The notes under the pieces: generated by a model
What the model was told of the DNA's origin: nothing
Seen by the model: only the letters and a program-made list of their open reading frames with translations
Databases searched by the model: none
Program-made: the position numbers and the translations under genes
Shown: piece after piece, positions 55,260 to 63,883 of the stretch
Layout: every line of letters starts with the position of its first letter
Numbering within the stretch: the stretch's first letter is position 1
NCBI RefSeq assembly: GCF_007197645.1
Contig: NZ_VKGK01000027.1
Location: 19,859-83,858, forward strand
Direction: 5' to 3'
Length of the DNA stretch: 64,000 nucleotides
Source: Shewanella hanedai
GTDB lineage: Bacteria > Pseudomonadota > Gammaproteobacteria > Enterobacterales > Shewanellaceae

Positions 55260-56825
55260 TTACCACCAGGTTGCATACTGGCCAATCAGAATCAACGCCA
55301 CTGCAATGCCGGCAATGTTATAACCGCGAGAGGTGTTGAAATCGACATCTGACAGCTCAATCACCTTAGACTGCTCTTTTTTATGTTCCATTAAAGAAAC
55401 CACTATCGCTAACAAAGCACAAAGGAGGAAGACGAGTCCAACCCTGTCCATAAAGGGAAGTTCAGGCCAAAATATCTTAAACACAAAAGACAATATTGCC
55501 GAGCCGAGCGCTGCTGCTAACCCAGCATTTGCAGTGGTCTTTTTCCAGAACATACCAAACAGGAACAGGATAACAATGCCCGGTGTAAAGAAGCCTGTGA
55601 ACTCTTGAATATACTGGAAAGCTTGATCGAAGCTGCCCAATAACGGTTTAGCAGTAAATAGTGCGATGACTAACGACAGCAAACTGACGACACGGCCAAT
55701 TTTAACCAGATGCTTTGCGTCATGCTCCTTTTTGCTCAGTTGATTGTAGATATCCATGGTGAAGATCGTGGCAATACTGTTGGTCATGGATGCAACTGAT
55801 GACACAATAGCGGCAATCACTGCGGCAAAAATAAGCCCGCGAAGCCCTTCTGGCATCATGGTCATGAGTTCTGGATACGCCCTATCGGGTCTGTCCAGCC
55901 CCGGCAGCAGCAAGTAAGCAGCAATGCCTGGTACAACTACGATAATTGGCATTAACAGCTTAAGGAAGGCGGCAAATGCGATGCCTTTTTGGCCTTCCCG
56001 TAAGTTTTTAGCTGCCAAGGTGCGTTGAATAATGTATTGATTGAATCCCCAGTAAGATAAGTTCATCACCCACATACCGCCGACCAAGACTGACAAGCCG
56101 GGCAAGTCAACATAGTGGGGGTGATCTGGCGCCAAAATCATGTCGAACTTTTCTGGTGCTTGAGTGAGAATATTACTGATCCCAGCCATAATGCCGTCAC
56201 CAGCACCTAATAACTCAAGCGTGGTGTAAGTCAGGAATAAACCGCCAAATATCAGCAGTACCACCTGAATAATGTCGGTATAGGCGACGGCCTTTAATCC
56301 GCCATAGAGTGAATAGGCAATCGAGAACAAGCACAAAAAGCCCATACCGTAGAGCATGTCGACACCGGCGATAGTATTGATGGCAAGTGCACCGAGCCAT
56401 AACACTGAGGTCAGGTTGACGAAGATGTACACCCCAAGCCAGAAAACAGCCATGGTTAGTCGAACTCTGAAATCAAAGCGCTGCTCTAAAAACTGCGGCA
56501 TGGTGTATATCTTTTTTTGCAAAAAGATTGGCAGGAAATATTTTCCGACGATAATCAAGGTAATGGCCGCCATCCACTCGTAAGAGGCGATAGCCAGTCC
56601 GATTTTGTAACCTGAGCCTGACATGCCAATAATTTGTTCAGCTGAAATATTGGCTGCAATTAATGACGCGCCAATGGCCCACCAAGGAAGGCTATTGCCC
56701 GCAAGAAAGTAATCGTTGGCGTCTTTTTCATGGCCGGCTTTTTCTCGCGATACGAAGAACGCAATTGTGATCAGAGCCACCACATAAAAGGCAACAACAG
56801 ACAGATCTAACATGGTTAATTCCAT
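55260..56825 (-). CDS. Na+/galactose symporter, vSGLT-like (SSS family)
   Basis: 521 residues from ATG 56825, behind GGGGAAG. About fourteen hydrophobic segments. It is close to the Vibrio parahaemolyticus Na+/galactose transporter: DYFLAGNSLPWWAIGASLIAANISAEQ, GLAIASYEWMAAITLIIVGKYFLPIF, IFVNLTSVLWLG, YWGFNQYIIQRTLAAK and FQYIQEFTGF all match. The residues that bind galactose in vSGLT (Gln in SAEQ, Glu in SYEW, Asn in VNLTS, Asn and gate Tyr in FNQY, Lys in AFLK, Gln in YIQE) appear conserved, so D-galactose is the likely substrate. It brings galactose from the periplasm into the cytoplasm. Confidence 0.92.
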   Translation of the reverse strand: MELTMLDLSVVAFYVVALITIAFFVSREKAGHEKDANDYFLAGNSLPWWAIGASLIAANISAEQIIGMSGSGYKIGLAIASYEWMAAITLIIVGKYFLPIFLQKKIYTMPQFLEQRFDFRVRLTMAVFWLGVYIFVNLTSVLWLGALAINTIAGVDMLYGMGFLCLFSIAYSLYGGLKAVAYTDIIQVVLLIFGGLFLTYTTLELLGAGDGIMAGISNILTQAPEKFDMILAPDHPHYVDLPGLSVLVGGMWVMNLSYWGFNQYIIQRTLAAKNLREGQKGIAFAAFLKLLMPIIVVVPGIAAYLLLPGLDRPDRAYPELMTMMPEGLRGLIFAAVIAAIVSSVASMTNSIATIFTMDIYNQLSKKEHDAKHLVKIGRVVSLLSLVIALFTAKPLLGSFDQAFQYIQEFTGFFTPGIVILFLFGMFWKKTTANAGLAAALGSAILSFVFKIFWPELPFMDRVGLVFLLCALLAIVVSLMEHKKEQSKVIELSDVDFNTSRGYNIAGIAVALILIGQYATWW

Positions 56826-56908
56826 ATACTTCCCCACTTGAGCATATTATTATTTAAATTTGGTCATCTGCCAGATGTATCTGGCGATATGATGGCCACG
56901 ACTTACTC

Positions 56909-57844
56909 CTACAAAACGGCACGGTAGATGGCGGAAAATCCGCTTAAACACGTCTGTTTATCATCTATATTTCCAGTGCTAATATTTTTTATTTCCAAGC
57001 TTTTACTAAACAAGCGACATAACGACTGACTACCAATTAAGGTAATCGAGCTTAATTCCGATATGGTCCATTCAGGCGCCATTAATGCCGCTCTGACATC
57101 ACTGCCAATCAACACGCCTGAAAGATAAGACTTAGCCTGCTCAGGTTTCAAATCGCCTAATACCTGTAAGGTGCGCACACTGAATAAGCCATGTACAAAC
57201 TGGCCAGAATCACTATCAAGGGTGAGCCTTACACCGCGCTCAAAGGCGGTCATATCTATCTCATTGCTTTGATTCTGGATAAGCACACTTTGGTGACTTA
57301 GCAGATCGAATAATTCACCGGTGATCGCCGTTTTGAATACGGTTATCAAACCGCTTTCAACCAACACCCATTTGGTATGAGTACCGGGAAGGCACAATAG
57401 ATGCTTACCTTGGCGATGGGCGTCATCGAGATTTAGCCAGCCCAACACATGGGTTTCTTCACCCCGCATTACATCTCTGTGAGCGTCTGGTTCGGCGCAA
57501 CTAATGCCAGGCACCACATAGATATTGTGACCATTGGATTCAAACTGAATCACTTTTTTGGCTACGTCTTCTGGTGATGCAGGACAAAAAACATATGGCG
57601 CTTCATGCCAGCCTAAGCTGGAGCCAATATGGCCCGACATAAAAATGGGCAAAGCACCGTATTGCTTACTCCAAGGGGCTATCGCGTTACTCAGTACTGC
57701 CTCGAAGCTACGACCAACCTTAGTGACACCGGGGCCGGTTACCTGCGCCAGTACCTTGAGGCCATCGTCACTTTCAGCACATAAATATGCCCTTAAGCAA
57801 CTGGCTCCCCAGTCAATCACGATTACATCAGCTTGCCCTGTCAC
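56909..57844 (-). CDS. dgoK: 2-dehydro-3-deoxygalactonokinase
   Basis: 311 residues of the KDGal kinase family (DgoK), with IDWGASCLRAYL at the N terminus as the phosphate-binding segment, MSGHIGSSLGW near residue 70 and LCLPGTHTKWV near 155. It phosphorylates 2-keto-3-deoxygalactonate, the third intermediate of the oxidative (De Ley-Doudoroff) galactose route. The start is a GTG at 57844 directly after the SDR stop, so the two are coupled. The next enzyme (KDPGal aldolase, dgoA) and the dehydratase (dgoD) are not in the window. Confidence 0.9.
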   Translation of the reverse strand: MTGQADVIVIDWGASCLRAYLCAESDDGLKVLAQVTGPGVTKVGRSFEAVLSNAIAPWSKQYGALPIFMSGHIGSSLGWHEAPYVFCPASPEDVAKKVIQFESNGHNIYVVPGISCAEPDAHRDVMRGEETHVLGWLNLDDAHRQGKHLLCLPGTHTKWVLVESGLITVFKTAITGELFDLLSHQSVLIQNQSNEIDMTAFERGVRLTLDSDSGQFVHGLFSVRTLQVLGDLKPEQAKSYLSGVLIGSDVRAALMAPEWTISELSSITLIGSQSLCRLFSKSLEIKNISTGNIDDKQTCLSGFSAIYRAVL

Positions 57845-58612
57845 TTATATTCTGCCTCCGTCAACCACCATGCATTGACCAGTGATAAATGTGCTGTCAT
57901 CAGAGGCTAAAAAGAGAGCCAAACGTGCAATCTCCTCCGGTGTAATGCGTTTTTGTATGGCTACCATCGCCATCAATTGCTGTTCTTGTTCCGGTGATAA
58001 CCACTGTTCGAGTTGACGCTCTGTGGCTACCCACCCCGGCACAATGGCATTGACCCTGATATGGTCGCTCCCGTAGTCTTTTGCCAAAGCTTTTGTCATC
58101 CCCGCAAGCCCTGCTTTCGCTGTAATGTAACCAGCCATATTTCGTTCGCCGACATAGGCCGTATTGGAGCTGAAATTGAGTATCACGCCAGACTGTGTAT
58201 CTTTCATCGCATTAAAGGCGGCTTGAGATGCAAAAAATGCTGGGTGCAGATTCACTGCCATGCACTGCATCCAATCTTGCTCTTCTAACTCTGTGGCGTC
58301 ATGCCGGCTATCATTGCCCACGTTATTAATCATTACGTCTAAACGGCCCAATAAAGCGGCTTGTTCAGCGATGGTTTGCTGCAGTAACTGGGTATTGGTG
58401 ACATCCAGTGGTAAAAAGCGCAGCTGTTGATCGGCTTTAGGTGTCAGCTCATGCAGTAGCGTCTCACCCGCTTGGTTGTTAATATCCACAAAGACAACAT
58501 TCGATCCCTGCTCGATAAATGCCTTTACAAGTGCAGCCCCGATGCCGGTAGCGCCTCCGGTTACAAATACTCCGCGTCCGCCAAGCCGATAATCAAGCTG
58601 TGAGATGGTCAT
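57845..58612 (-). CDS. SDR-family aldose (probably galactose) 1-dehydrogenase
   Basis: 255 residues, a classical short-chain dehydrogenase. The cofactor motif is TGGATGIG (about residue 18), followed by VDI with the Asp that selects NAD; NNVGND, SS and Tyr-x-x-x-Lys (YITAK, about 160) complete the active site. The NNVGNDSRH signature is shared with sugar 1-dehydrogenases such as the Caulobacter xylose dehydrogenase. With a lactonase, a DgoK and a galactose symporter in the same operon, oxidation of D-galactose to galactonolactone is the best inference. First gene of the operon, with AGGAG upstream and the GntR gene divergent. Confidence 0.85.
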   Translation of the reverse strand: MTISQLDYRLGGRGVFVTGGATGIGAALVKAFIEQGSNVVFVDINNQAGETLLHELTPKADQQLRFLPLDVTNTQLLQQTIAEQAALLGRLDVMINNVGNDSRHDATELEEQDWMQCMAVNLHPAFFASQAAFNAMKDTQSGVILNFSSNTAYVGERNMAGYITAKAGLAGMTKALAKDYGSDHIRVNAIVPGWVATERQLEQWLSPEQEQQLMAMVAIQKRITPEEIARLALFLASDDSTFITGQCMVVDGGRI

Positions 58613-59065
58613 AAGTTTTTCTCCTAATCAATGGCCTTAATGAAAAGCTGTATCAGCTTGTTCATTTTTGCAACTTTTTCAACTAATTAAACTTAGTTGA
58701 AAATGGCCACCTTTCGTCCACCGCACTGATAATGAATCAATAGGAATACCTTAACTCATTGCTTATTAGTAAGTTTTTAGTACTATTAAGTAGATAAATA
58801 CTATTAATCACTATGTTAAATATTTTTAGTGCAATTATATTAGCAGTATTGGTATTGCTGTTCTTATCTATATTGTCATATTAATACTATATTTAACATT
58901 GAGTCAACTTATTTTCCGCTTTTAACAATAAGCGCTATACGTAAGTCTTATATTCATGAGGTTTTTTGATTTACTTGTTTTCTAGTCACTTACATCTGAG
59001 GTAGTATGAGCAAACCCTTGACGTTAATAGCATTGTCATAAAAGGGAAATGCATCAGCTATTTAC
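58613..59065. other. Divergent control region of the SDR operon and the GntR regulator
   Basis: 453 bases, AT-rich, holding at least three operator-like motifs (58780-58795, 58798-58813, 58878-58893). No gene. Confidence 0.6.
58780..58893. promoter_or_regulatory. Cluster of three operator-like motifs
   Basis: GTACTATTAAGTAGAT (58780), ATACTATTAATCACTA (58798) and, on the minus strand, an AGTATTAATA-containing site (58878-58893). Each matches 11-12 of 16 positions of ATACTATTAATAGTAT. Their place between the regulator and its first target operon fits autoregulation. Confidence 0.5.
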
Positions 59066-59821
59066 ATGAAAAGTAAGAGTATTATGATTCTACGTGAGAA
59101 ACACAATTTAACTCATCAACTCACCCATGATCTCGGGATGGAGATTGTTAAGGGCCGTTATTCTGTAGGAAGTGGCCTACCATCGGAAGCTGAGCTCTGC
59201 TCTATATACAGTGTCAGCCGAAGTGCAACCCGTGAAGCAGTAAAAATGCTTTCAGCCAAGGGACTTATTACGTCACGCCCGAAACAAGGTATTCGCGTGA
59301 TGCCAGAACACAATTGGAATCTATTTGATACTGACGTATTAAGTTGGATTTTAAGCAGTAAACCTTCCATTCAGCTTTTACATGAATTTACTCAGATGCG
59401 TGTGGCTATTGAGCCTCAGGCCTGTGCATTAGCCGCTTTGCAAGCTAACGCCGATCAGCTGCGTAATATTGAAAATGCATTGGAGAGAATGCGCGACGCC
59501 GATAATGGTTTGGATGACCCTTTAGAAGCTGATATTGCATTCCATACCGCCATTCTAGAAGCGAGCTGTAACCGCTTTTTTTACCAGTTGACTAACTTTA
59601 TCGCGACTGCGTTAAGAGTGAGTATCCGTTACACCAATAAAATTAAAGGTGTGCCTGGAGCTGATGTGATCAAGCATCAACATATTCTGGATACCATTAA
59701 ATCTCGAGACAGCGACGCTGCTTATAAAGCATCAAAAGAGATTTTGGATGAAGCGATTGAGCTGATTGAATCTCAGTTTATTGAGCGCACAACACCAGTG
59801 CCCGATATACAACTCAGCTAA
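59066..59821 (+). CDS. DgoR-like GntR/FadR-family regulator
   Basis: 251 residues. Winged helix-turn-helix (LPSEAELCSIYSVSRSATREAVKMLSAKGLI, about residues 38-69) followed by an FCD ligand-binding domain (about 95-235) with metal-type residues in DIAFH and KHQH. The linker NWNLFDTDVLSWIL resembles NQWNYLDTDVLQWVL of E. coli DgoR, the repressor of galactonate catabolism. It should sense an intermediate such as galactonate or a keto-deoxy sugar and repress the divergent SDR-dgoK operon and probably the other units carrying the motif. An alternative start is Met7. Confidence 0.87.
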   Translation: MKSKSIMILREKHNLTHQLTHDLGMEIVKGRYSVGSGLPSEAELCSIYSVSRSATREAVKMLSAKGLITSRPKQGIRVMPEHNWNLFDTDVLSWILSSKPSIQLLHEFTQMRVAIEPQACALAALQANADQLRNIENALERMRDADNGLDDPLEADIAFHTAILEASCNRFFYQLTNFIATALRVSIRYTNKIKGVPGADVIKHQHILDTIKSRDSDAAYKASKEILDEAIELIESQFIERTTPVPDIQLS

Positions 59822-59855
59822 ATGAGTCGTTTGAAATAAACAGACTCGTAGTCTT

Positions 59856-59888
59856 AAAAACGCCACTGTATTCAGTGGCGTTTTTGTT
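59856..59888. terminator. Bidirectional terminator between the regulator and sulfatase 8
   Basis: AAAAACGCCACTG (59856-59868), loop, CAGTGGCG (59873-59880) and TTTTTG. Symmetric A and T runs serve both convergent genes. Confidence 0.92.
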
Positions 59889-59906
59889 TTTTGCGATAGA
59901 TATTAC

Positions 59907-61364
59907 CTATTCAATTAGGCTAATTCTTTCTATTCCATTATCCGTATACCACTTATCCAGCAGCGCCAGTAATTGCTTCTTTTTGTCTGGTTCACTGTTT
60001 GCTAAGTTCACTTGCTCAGCGATATCCTGTTTCAGGTTGTACAGCTCGACAGTATCTTGCTCATAAAACTTCAACAGTTTCCAATCGCCCACACGGATAG
60101 CTTCACTGGGCGTATTGCCACTGCCGTGATAATGAGGATGATGCCAAACAATAGGGCGCTGGTTCGCAATGCTAGGGTTGTTATCCAGCATCAGTAAGTC
60201 AGTGCCATCAATATCTTCGGAGGTGTTAGCGCCAGCGACTGATGCCAATGTTGGGTAAAGATCTACCGATGTTGTTAAGGTGTCGTGTTGGCTTTGCACT
60301 TGCTGACCGGGCTGATGGATCAATAATGGAATACGGATGCCGCCTTCGTATACCCAGCCTTTACCAGATCGCAGCGGCAGGTTGGCAGTCCCCGTGACTC
60401 TCGTATCTCCCTGTTTACGCGTTGAGAAGCCGCCGTTATCAGACGTTAATACCACAAGGGTGTTCTTATCTAATCCCTGTTGTTCCAGTGCTGCGAGAAT
60501 ACGTCCCACTGACTTATCAACTGCCCAAATCATAGACGCATATTTTGCATCAACTTGGTTAAGCTGCGTGCGGCTATTGTGTGCGTCATCAATCAAAAAT
60601 GCCTTAGTGCCAGCGACGGTATCGGTTTTATCTTTGAAATATTCATACTTATCTGGCCCCGCTTCTAACGGCGTATGCACCGCGTAATAGGATAAAAGCG
60701 CAAAGAATGGCTTGTCATGATCTTGTTTAATAAAGTCGATGGTTTCATCTGTGAGTCGCTTAGTGAGATGTTCACCGGGTGTGCGGTTAGCTAAGTTGGG
60801 ATTTTTGTAGGGATCGTAATAACCGCCTCGAGGAGACCCCTTGTTAAACCCACCAATATTAGTATCAAAACCCTGATCTGTTGGTAACTTGCCATCACCG
60901 CCCAAATGCCATTTCCCAGCGAAAAAGGTGCCGTAACCGCGAGATTGAAAAACCTCTGCGAGGGTAAATTCTGACAAGGGGAGATGGTCTGTTTTAAAGG
61001 GTTCCTTCAGCTTGGGATTTTTTGCCGTAAACCCAGGGAAATGAGTGGTGATTTTCAATCTACTAGGGTGCTTTCCAGTCATCAAGGCCGCTCGGGTGGG
61101 TGAGCACACGGGTGATGAGGCATAAGCTTGGGTGTACAAGCGGCTTTTTGTCGCTAAGGCATCGATATTGGGAGATTCATTATATTGGCTACCGTACGCG
61201 CCTAAATCTGTCCAGCCTAGATCGTCTATCAAAAGCACCAGCACATTTTGCGGCGCTCCAGAATTCGTCGCTGATGTTGGTAAGGAGGTTAAGGGATCCT
61301 GTTGATGGGCGCTGACCCCCATGCTGAACAGAGTGGTAAGTAATAAAGGGATCGATGTTCTCAT
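59907..61364 (-). CDS. Periplasmic sulfatase, S1 type (sulfatase 8)
   Basis: 485 residues from ATG 61364 with CGGAAAG upstream; the frame reaches 61391 but those residues are not signal-like. Signal cleavage near VSA/HQ. LLIDDLGWTDLGAYG (Ile before the Asp pair, as in several arylsulfatase A-like enzymes), CSPTRAALMTG (Cys87), GKWHLGGDG and LTSDNGGFST are in order. It is the second gene of a two-sulfatase unit, 93 bases after sulfatase 9 and convergent to the regulator. Confidence 0.88.
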   Translation of the reverse strand: MRTSIPLLLTTLFSMGVSAHQQDPLTSLPTSATNSGAPQNVLVLLIDDLGWTDLGAYGSQYNESPNIDALATKSRLYTQAYASSPVCSPTRAALMTGKHPSRLKITTHFPGFTAKNPKLKEPFKTDHLPLSEFTLAEVFQSRGYGTFFAGKWHLGGDGKLPTDQGFDTNIGGFNKGSPRGGYYDPYKNPNLANRTPGEHLTKRLTDETIDFIKQDHDKPFFALLSYYAVHTPLEAGPDKYEYFKDKTDTVAGTKAFLIDDAHNSRTQLNQVDAKYASMIWAVDKSVGRILAALEQQGLDKNTLVVLTSDNGGFSTRKQGDTRVTGTANLPLRSGKGWVYEGGIRIPLLIHQPGQQVQSQHDTLTTSVDLYPTLASVAGANTSEDIDGTDLLMLDNNPSIANQRPIVWHHPHYHGSGNTPSEAIRVGDWKLLKFYEQDTVELYNLKQDIAEQVNLANSEPDKKKQLLALLDKWYTDNGIERISLIE

Positions 61365-61457
61365 CACTGTCTTTCCGCCTATGTGTATCAAGTAAAACCA
61401 TCAAAGTTATTCGTTAGTGATTAACGCCGAACTCCATAGAGTCCGGCTATTGCAGGG

Positions 61458-62960
61458 TTATTTAACTTGCAGTTTTTCCCAATAACTCTCCTGCCAACCG
61501 GCAGGTTTAGCCAAGGTGTCGAACCAGACTTTATAGTCAGCAGTCAGTTGCTTCACCACCGCTGGATGCTTGCTGGCGATATCTTGTTTTTCGCCATGGT
61601 CTGAGTTCATATCAAATAGTTCAGTTGATTGACTGTCAGCCCAGTAACGTAACATCCAGTTGTCGCTGCGAACTGCCCAAGCGGGTTCAGCTGTCGATTT
61701 ATCCTCTATTTTTCGTCCCTTAGCATTGCGAATAAATCCCCAGTGATGTGATAGCTGGCTGGCCCAAAATAGCTGTCTGTTATCGTCTTTTGCCTGCTTA
61801 AGCTTAGGTAGCAGGTTTTGGCCGTCGAGATTAGCCGGCAGTGATACGCCAGCTGCTGCTAATGCTGTTGGCAACAGATCCATGGAGGAGATAACAGACT
61901 CATCAACACGACCGCCTTTCACAAGGTGTTCAGGTCCCCACACCATGACTGGTACTCGGGTTCCCCCTTGCCACACTTGGCCTTTATATCCGGTAAACGG
62001 TGCATTCGATGGCAATGGAAAAGGTTTTCCGCCCGGCGCCCCATTGTCGCTGAGGAACATAATAATGGTGTTATCTAGCTGGCCATTTTTCTCAAGCTGC
62101 TTGACGATTTTGGCAACACCTTGATCCAGTGCGTACAGATAGGCATAGAAGTAATCGAGATACCTATCGCCACTATTGAAGTGTTGCTGGTACTCCTTAG
62201 GAGCGGGTTTATTTAAGGGGCCATGAACTGCGTTGTAAGCCATGTAGAGAAGGAAAGGCTTTGTTTTATCGCTATTGATAAACTCAAGTGCGTGGTCGGT
62301 TAACTGATCTGTTAAGTACCCTTCGGCTTTAACGGGCTTGCGATTCTCTTCGAGGATTTTCGACCCATAATAAGGTGTTCCTGAACGGTCAAAGCCAAAG
62401 AAGTAGTCAAAACCTCGGTCTAGCGGGTGTTGAGGTAGCTCACTTTTGCCTTTAGTCAGGTGCCACTTACCAATGGCGGCTGTACGATAGCCTGCGTTGC
62501 GAAAGTCATTGGCTAATACATTTTCAGTAACGGGTAATCCTGCTGCTTTTACATCGGCATTGTTATACACCCCAAAGCGCTGAGGGTAACGACCTGTCAT
62601 CAAAGCCGCTCGGCTGGGGCCACACAAAGGACTGGGAACATAAGCATTGGTAAATCGCACGCCTTCACTGGCCAGTTGGGTCAGCATCGGCGTTGCTTTC
62701 TGGGCATACTCTCGCGCTAATGCTGGTGCGTGACGTGCGCTGTCACGTTTAAGGTTCTGTGGGTTATAGCTCTCTGCTGTCGCCAAATCCAAGTTCATTG
62801 CCACATGGCCAAACCCCATGTCATCAGCCAATACTACTACTACATTAGGTTGTGTTTGCTGTGCTGCGATAGCTGAGCTGCTAATAAGTAGAAGACCCAT
62901 TGCAGACCAGCGTAACGAAGCCCTAATGCCCATGGAGGTGTTCTTAATCGTTAATTTCAT
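61458..62960 (-). CDS. Periplasmic sulfatase, S1 type (sulfatase 9)
   Basis: 500 residues from ATG 62960 (frame open to 62975). Signal cleavage after AIA/AQ. LADDMGFGHVAMNLD carries the first Asp pair, CGPSRAALMTG (Cys113, Gly in the second place) the formylglycine site, GKWHLTKG the substrate segment and FLSDNGAPGG the second metal motif. An insertion of about 30 residues lies between the first metal motif and the Cys. A hairpin without T run (61426-61447) follows. First gene of the sulfatase 9-sulfatase 8 unit; upstream, AATG-rich sequence shows only a weak (12 of 16) match to the TATTAATAATATAAAT motif. Confidence 0.88.
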   Translation of the reverse strand: MKLTIKNTSMGIRASLRWSAMGLLLISSSAIAAQQTQPNVVVVLADDMGFGHVAMNLDLATAESYNPQNLKRDSARHAPALAREYAQKATPMLTQLASEGVRFTNAYVPSPLCGPSRAALMTGRYPQRFGVYNNADVKAAGLPVTENVLANDFRNAGYRTAAIGKWHLTKGKSELPQHPLDRGFDYFFGFDRSGTPYYGSKILEENRKPVKAEGYLTDQLTDHALEFINSDKTKPFLLYMAYNAVHGPLNKPAPKEYQQHFNSGDRYLDYFYAYLYALDQGVAKIVKQLEKNGQLDNTIIMFLSDNGAPGGKPFPLPSNAPFTGYKGQVWQGGTRVPVMVWGPEHLVKGGRVDESVISSMDLLPTALAAAGVSLPANLDGQNLLPKLKQAKDDNRQLFWASQLSHHWGFIRNAKGRKIEDKSTAEPAWAVRSDNWMLRYWADSQSTELFDMNSDHGEKQDIASKHPAVVKQLTADYKVWFDTLAKPAGWQESYWEKLQVK

Positions 62961-63244
62961 TATCGGATATCCCAAATTGAGTTAACCAAATAAGTATCAT
63001 TTATCATATAAAATGATCAAGTCGCTTTACCTTTTTTTACAAGTTTAACAATATCGCATTACAAGTATGGGGTAAGTTTAATCATTGGAGGGAAGAAGGA
63101 TGGTTTGCAGTTGTCATGCTTAAGTTGAATATGAACAAAGATGTAGGCTAGTAAATGAAGTACACAGGCTGGTGAGGTAAGGAGGTGTTAAGTAAGCATG
63201 AATTTGAGCTGGAATAGGATTTATTACCAGCTCTACTTTTGGAT

Positions 63245-63508
63245 TTAGCTTGCTGAAACGGTGCTATCGTGATGTTCTTTTAACTGTAGGAAGAGCACGT
63301 CTTTTAAATTAGCGCGTTGTAATTTTAGCTGATGCATATGCTCGTCATCGGTTGGGCTGCCGGCAACTTCTAGCTCACGAATGTCATAATCTAATAGGTG
63401 ATATTGTTTGGATAGTGTTTGAAATGCTTCGTCTTTATGATTCAAATAAACAATGTCTTGTTTATATTCTGGGAAGTCGAAAATAAGTGCATGATTCTCA
63501 TTTAACAT
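63245..63508 (-). CDS. YdcH-like DUF465 small protein
   Basis: 87 residues. HALIFDFPEYKQDIVYLNHKDEAF near the N terminus and YHLLDYDIRELE followed by LKLQRANLKDVLFLQL give the DUF465/YdcH pattern of a helical hairpin. Function unknown in E. coli too. It stands alone, outside the galactan locus. The ATG has a GGGG-containing leader. Confidence 0.8.
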   Translation of the reverse strand: MLNENHALIFDFPEYKQDIVYLNHKDEAFQTLSKQYHLLDYDIRELEVAGSPTDDEHMHQLKLQRANLKDVLFLQLKEHHDSTVSAS

Positions 63509-63629
63509 AGGTAACCCCTGAATGGTGAAAGAAACTCGTTATTTTAGAACTGTCATCACTATAGCATTATGAAATATGAAAAAAAGTCCGTTTTGAAGAT
63601 TTTAACGATCGGGTTAACACTCCTTAATT

Positions 63630-63809
63630 TTAGTCTGCTTGGTGTGCTCGAGCAGACACTTGTCTTATCCTTTCTGCTGGAACCCGAAGTTGCTCCATTA
63701 GGTAAACTTTAAAGTCCGCTTCATAGGGTTGCAGGTCTACTGCTTTTTGCATGCACAGTAGCCAAGCTTCACTCTCTTCAATGCCGTATTTGCCACTCTT
63801 TGAGTTCAT
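63630..63809 (-). CDS. Small hypothetical protein
   Basis: 59 residues from ATG 63809 behind AGGTAG (a TTG one codon upstream is in frame). Charged, helical, no hydrophobic segment; segments such as ESEAWLLCMQKAVDLQPYEADFKVYLMEQLRVP suggest one or two helices. I do not recognise it. It is kept because the ribosome site and codon pattern look real. Confidence 0.45.
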   Translation of the reverse strand: MNSKSGKYGIEESEAWLLCMQKAVDLQPYEADFKVYLMEQLRVPAERIRQVSARAHQAD

Positions 63810-63844
63810 CAATGCTACCTAAACTTGGTTTGAGTATTGAGTAT

Positions 63845-63883
63845 ATTATACCAATCAGTATAAGAAGTTGATCTACTCGGAGT
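63845..63883. repeat. Second copy of the MITE-like repeat end
   Basis: 39 bases that equal the left end of the element at 16143 (ATTATACCAATCAGTATAAG, then AAGTTGATCTACTC) with a single change. The following bases differ from the 16143 copy, so it is a diverged or truncated copy, or runs on past the window end. Confidence 0.75.

Noticed and set aside
33669..62960. Ulvan, fucoidan or glycosaminoglycan locus
   Set aside because: No polysaccharide lyase, fucosidase, rhamnosidase, uronidase or hexosaminidase is present, while all sugar-catabolic genes concern galactose.
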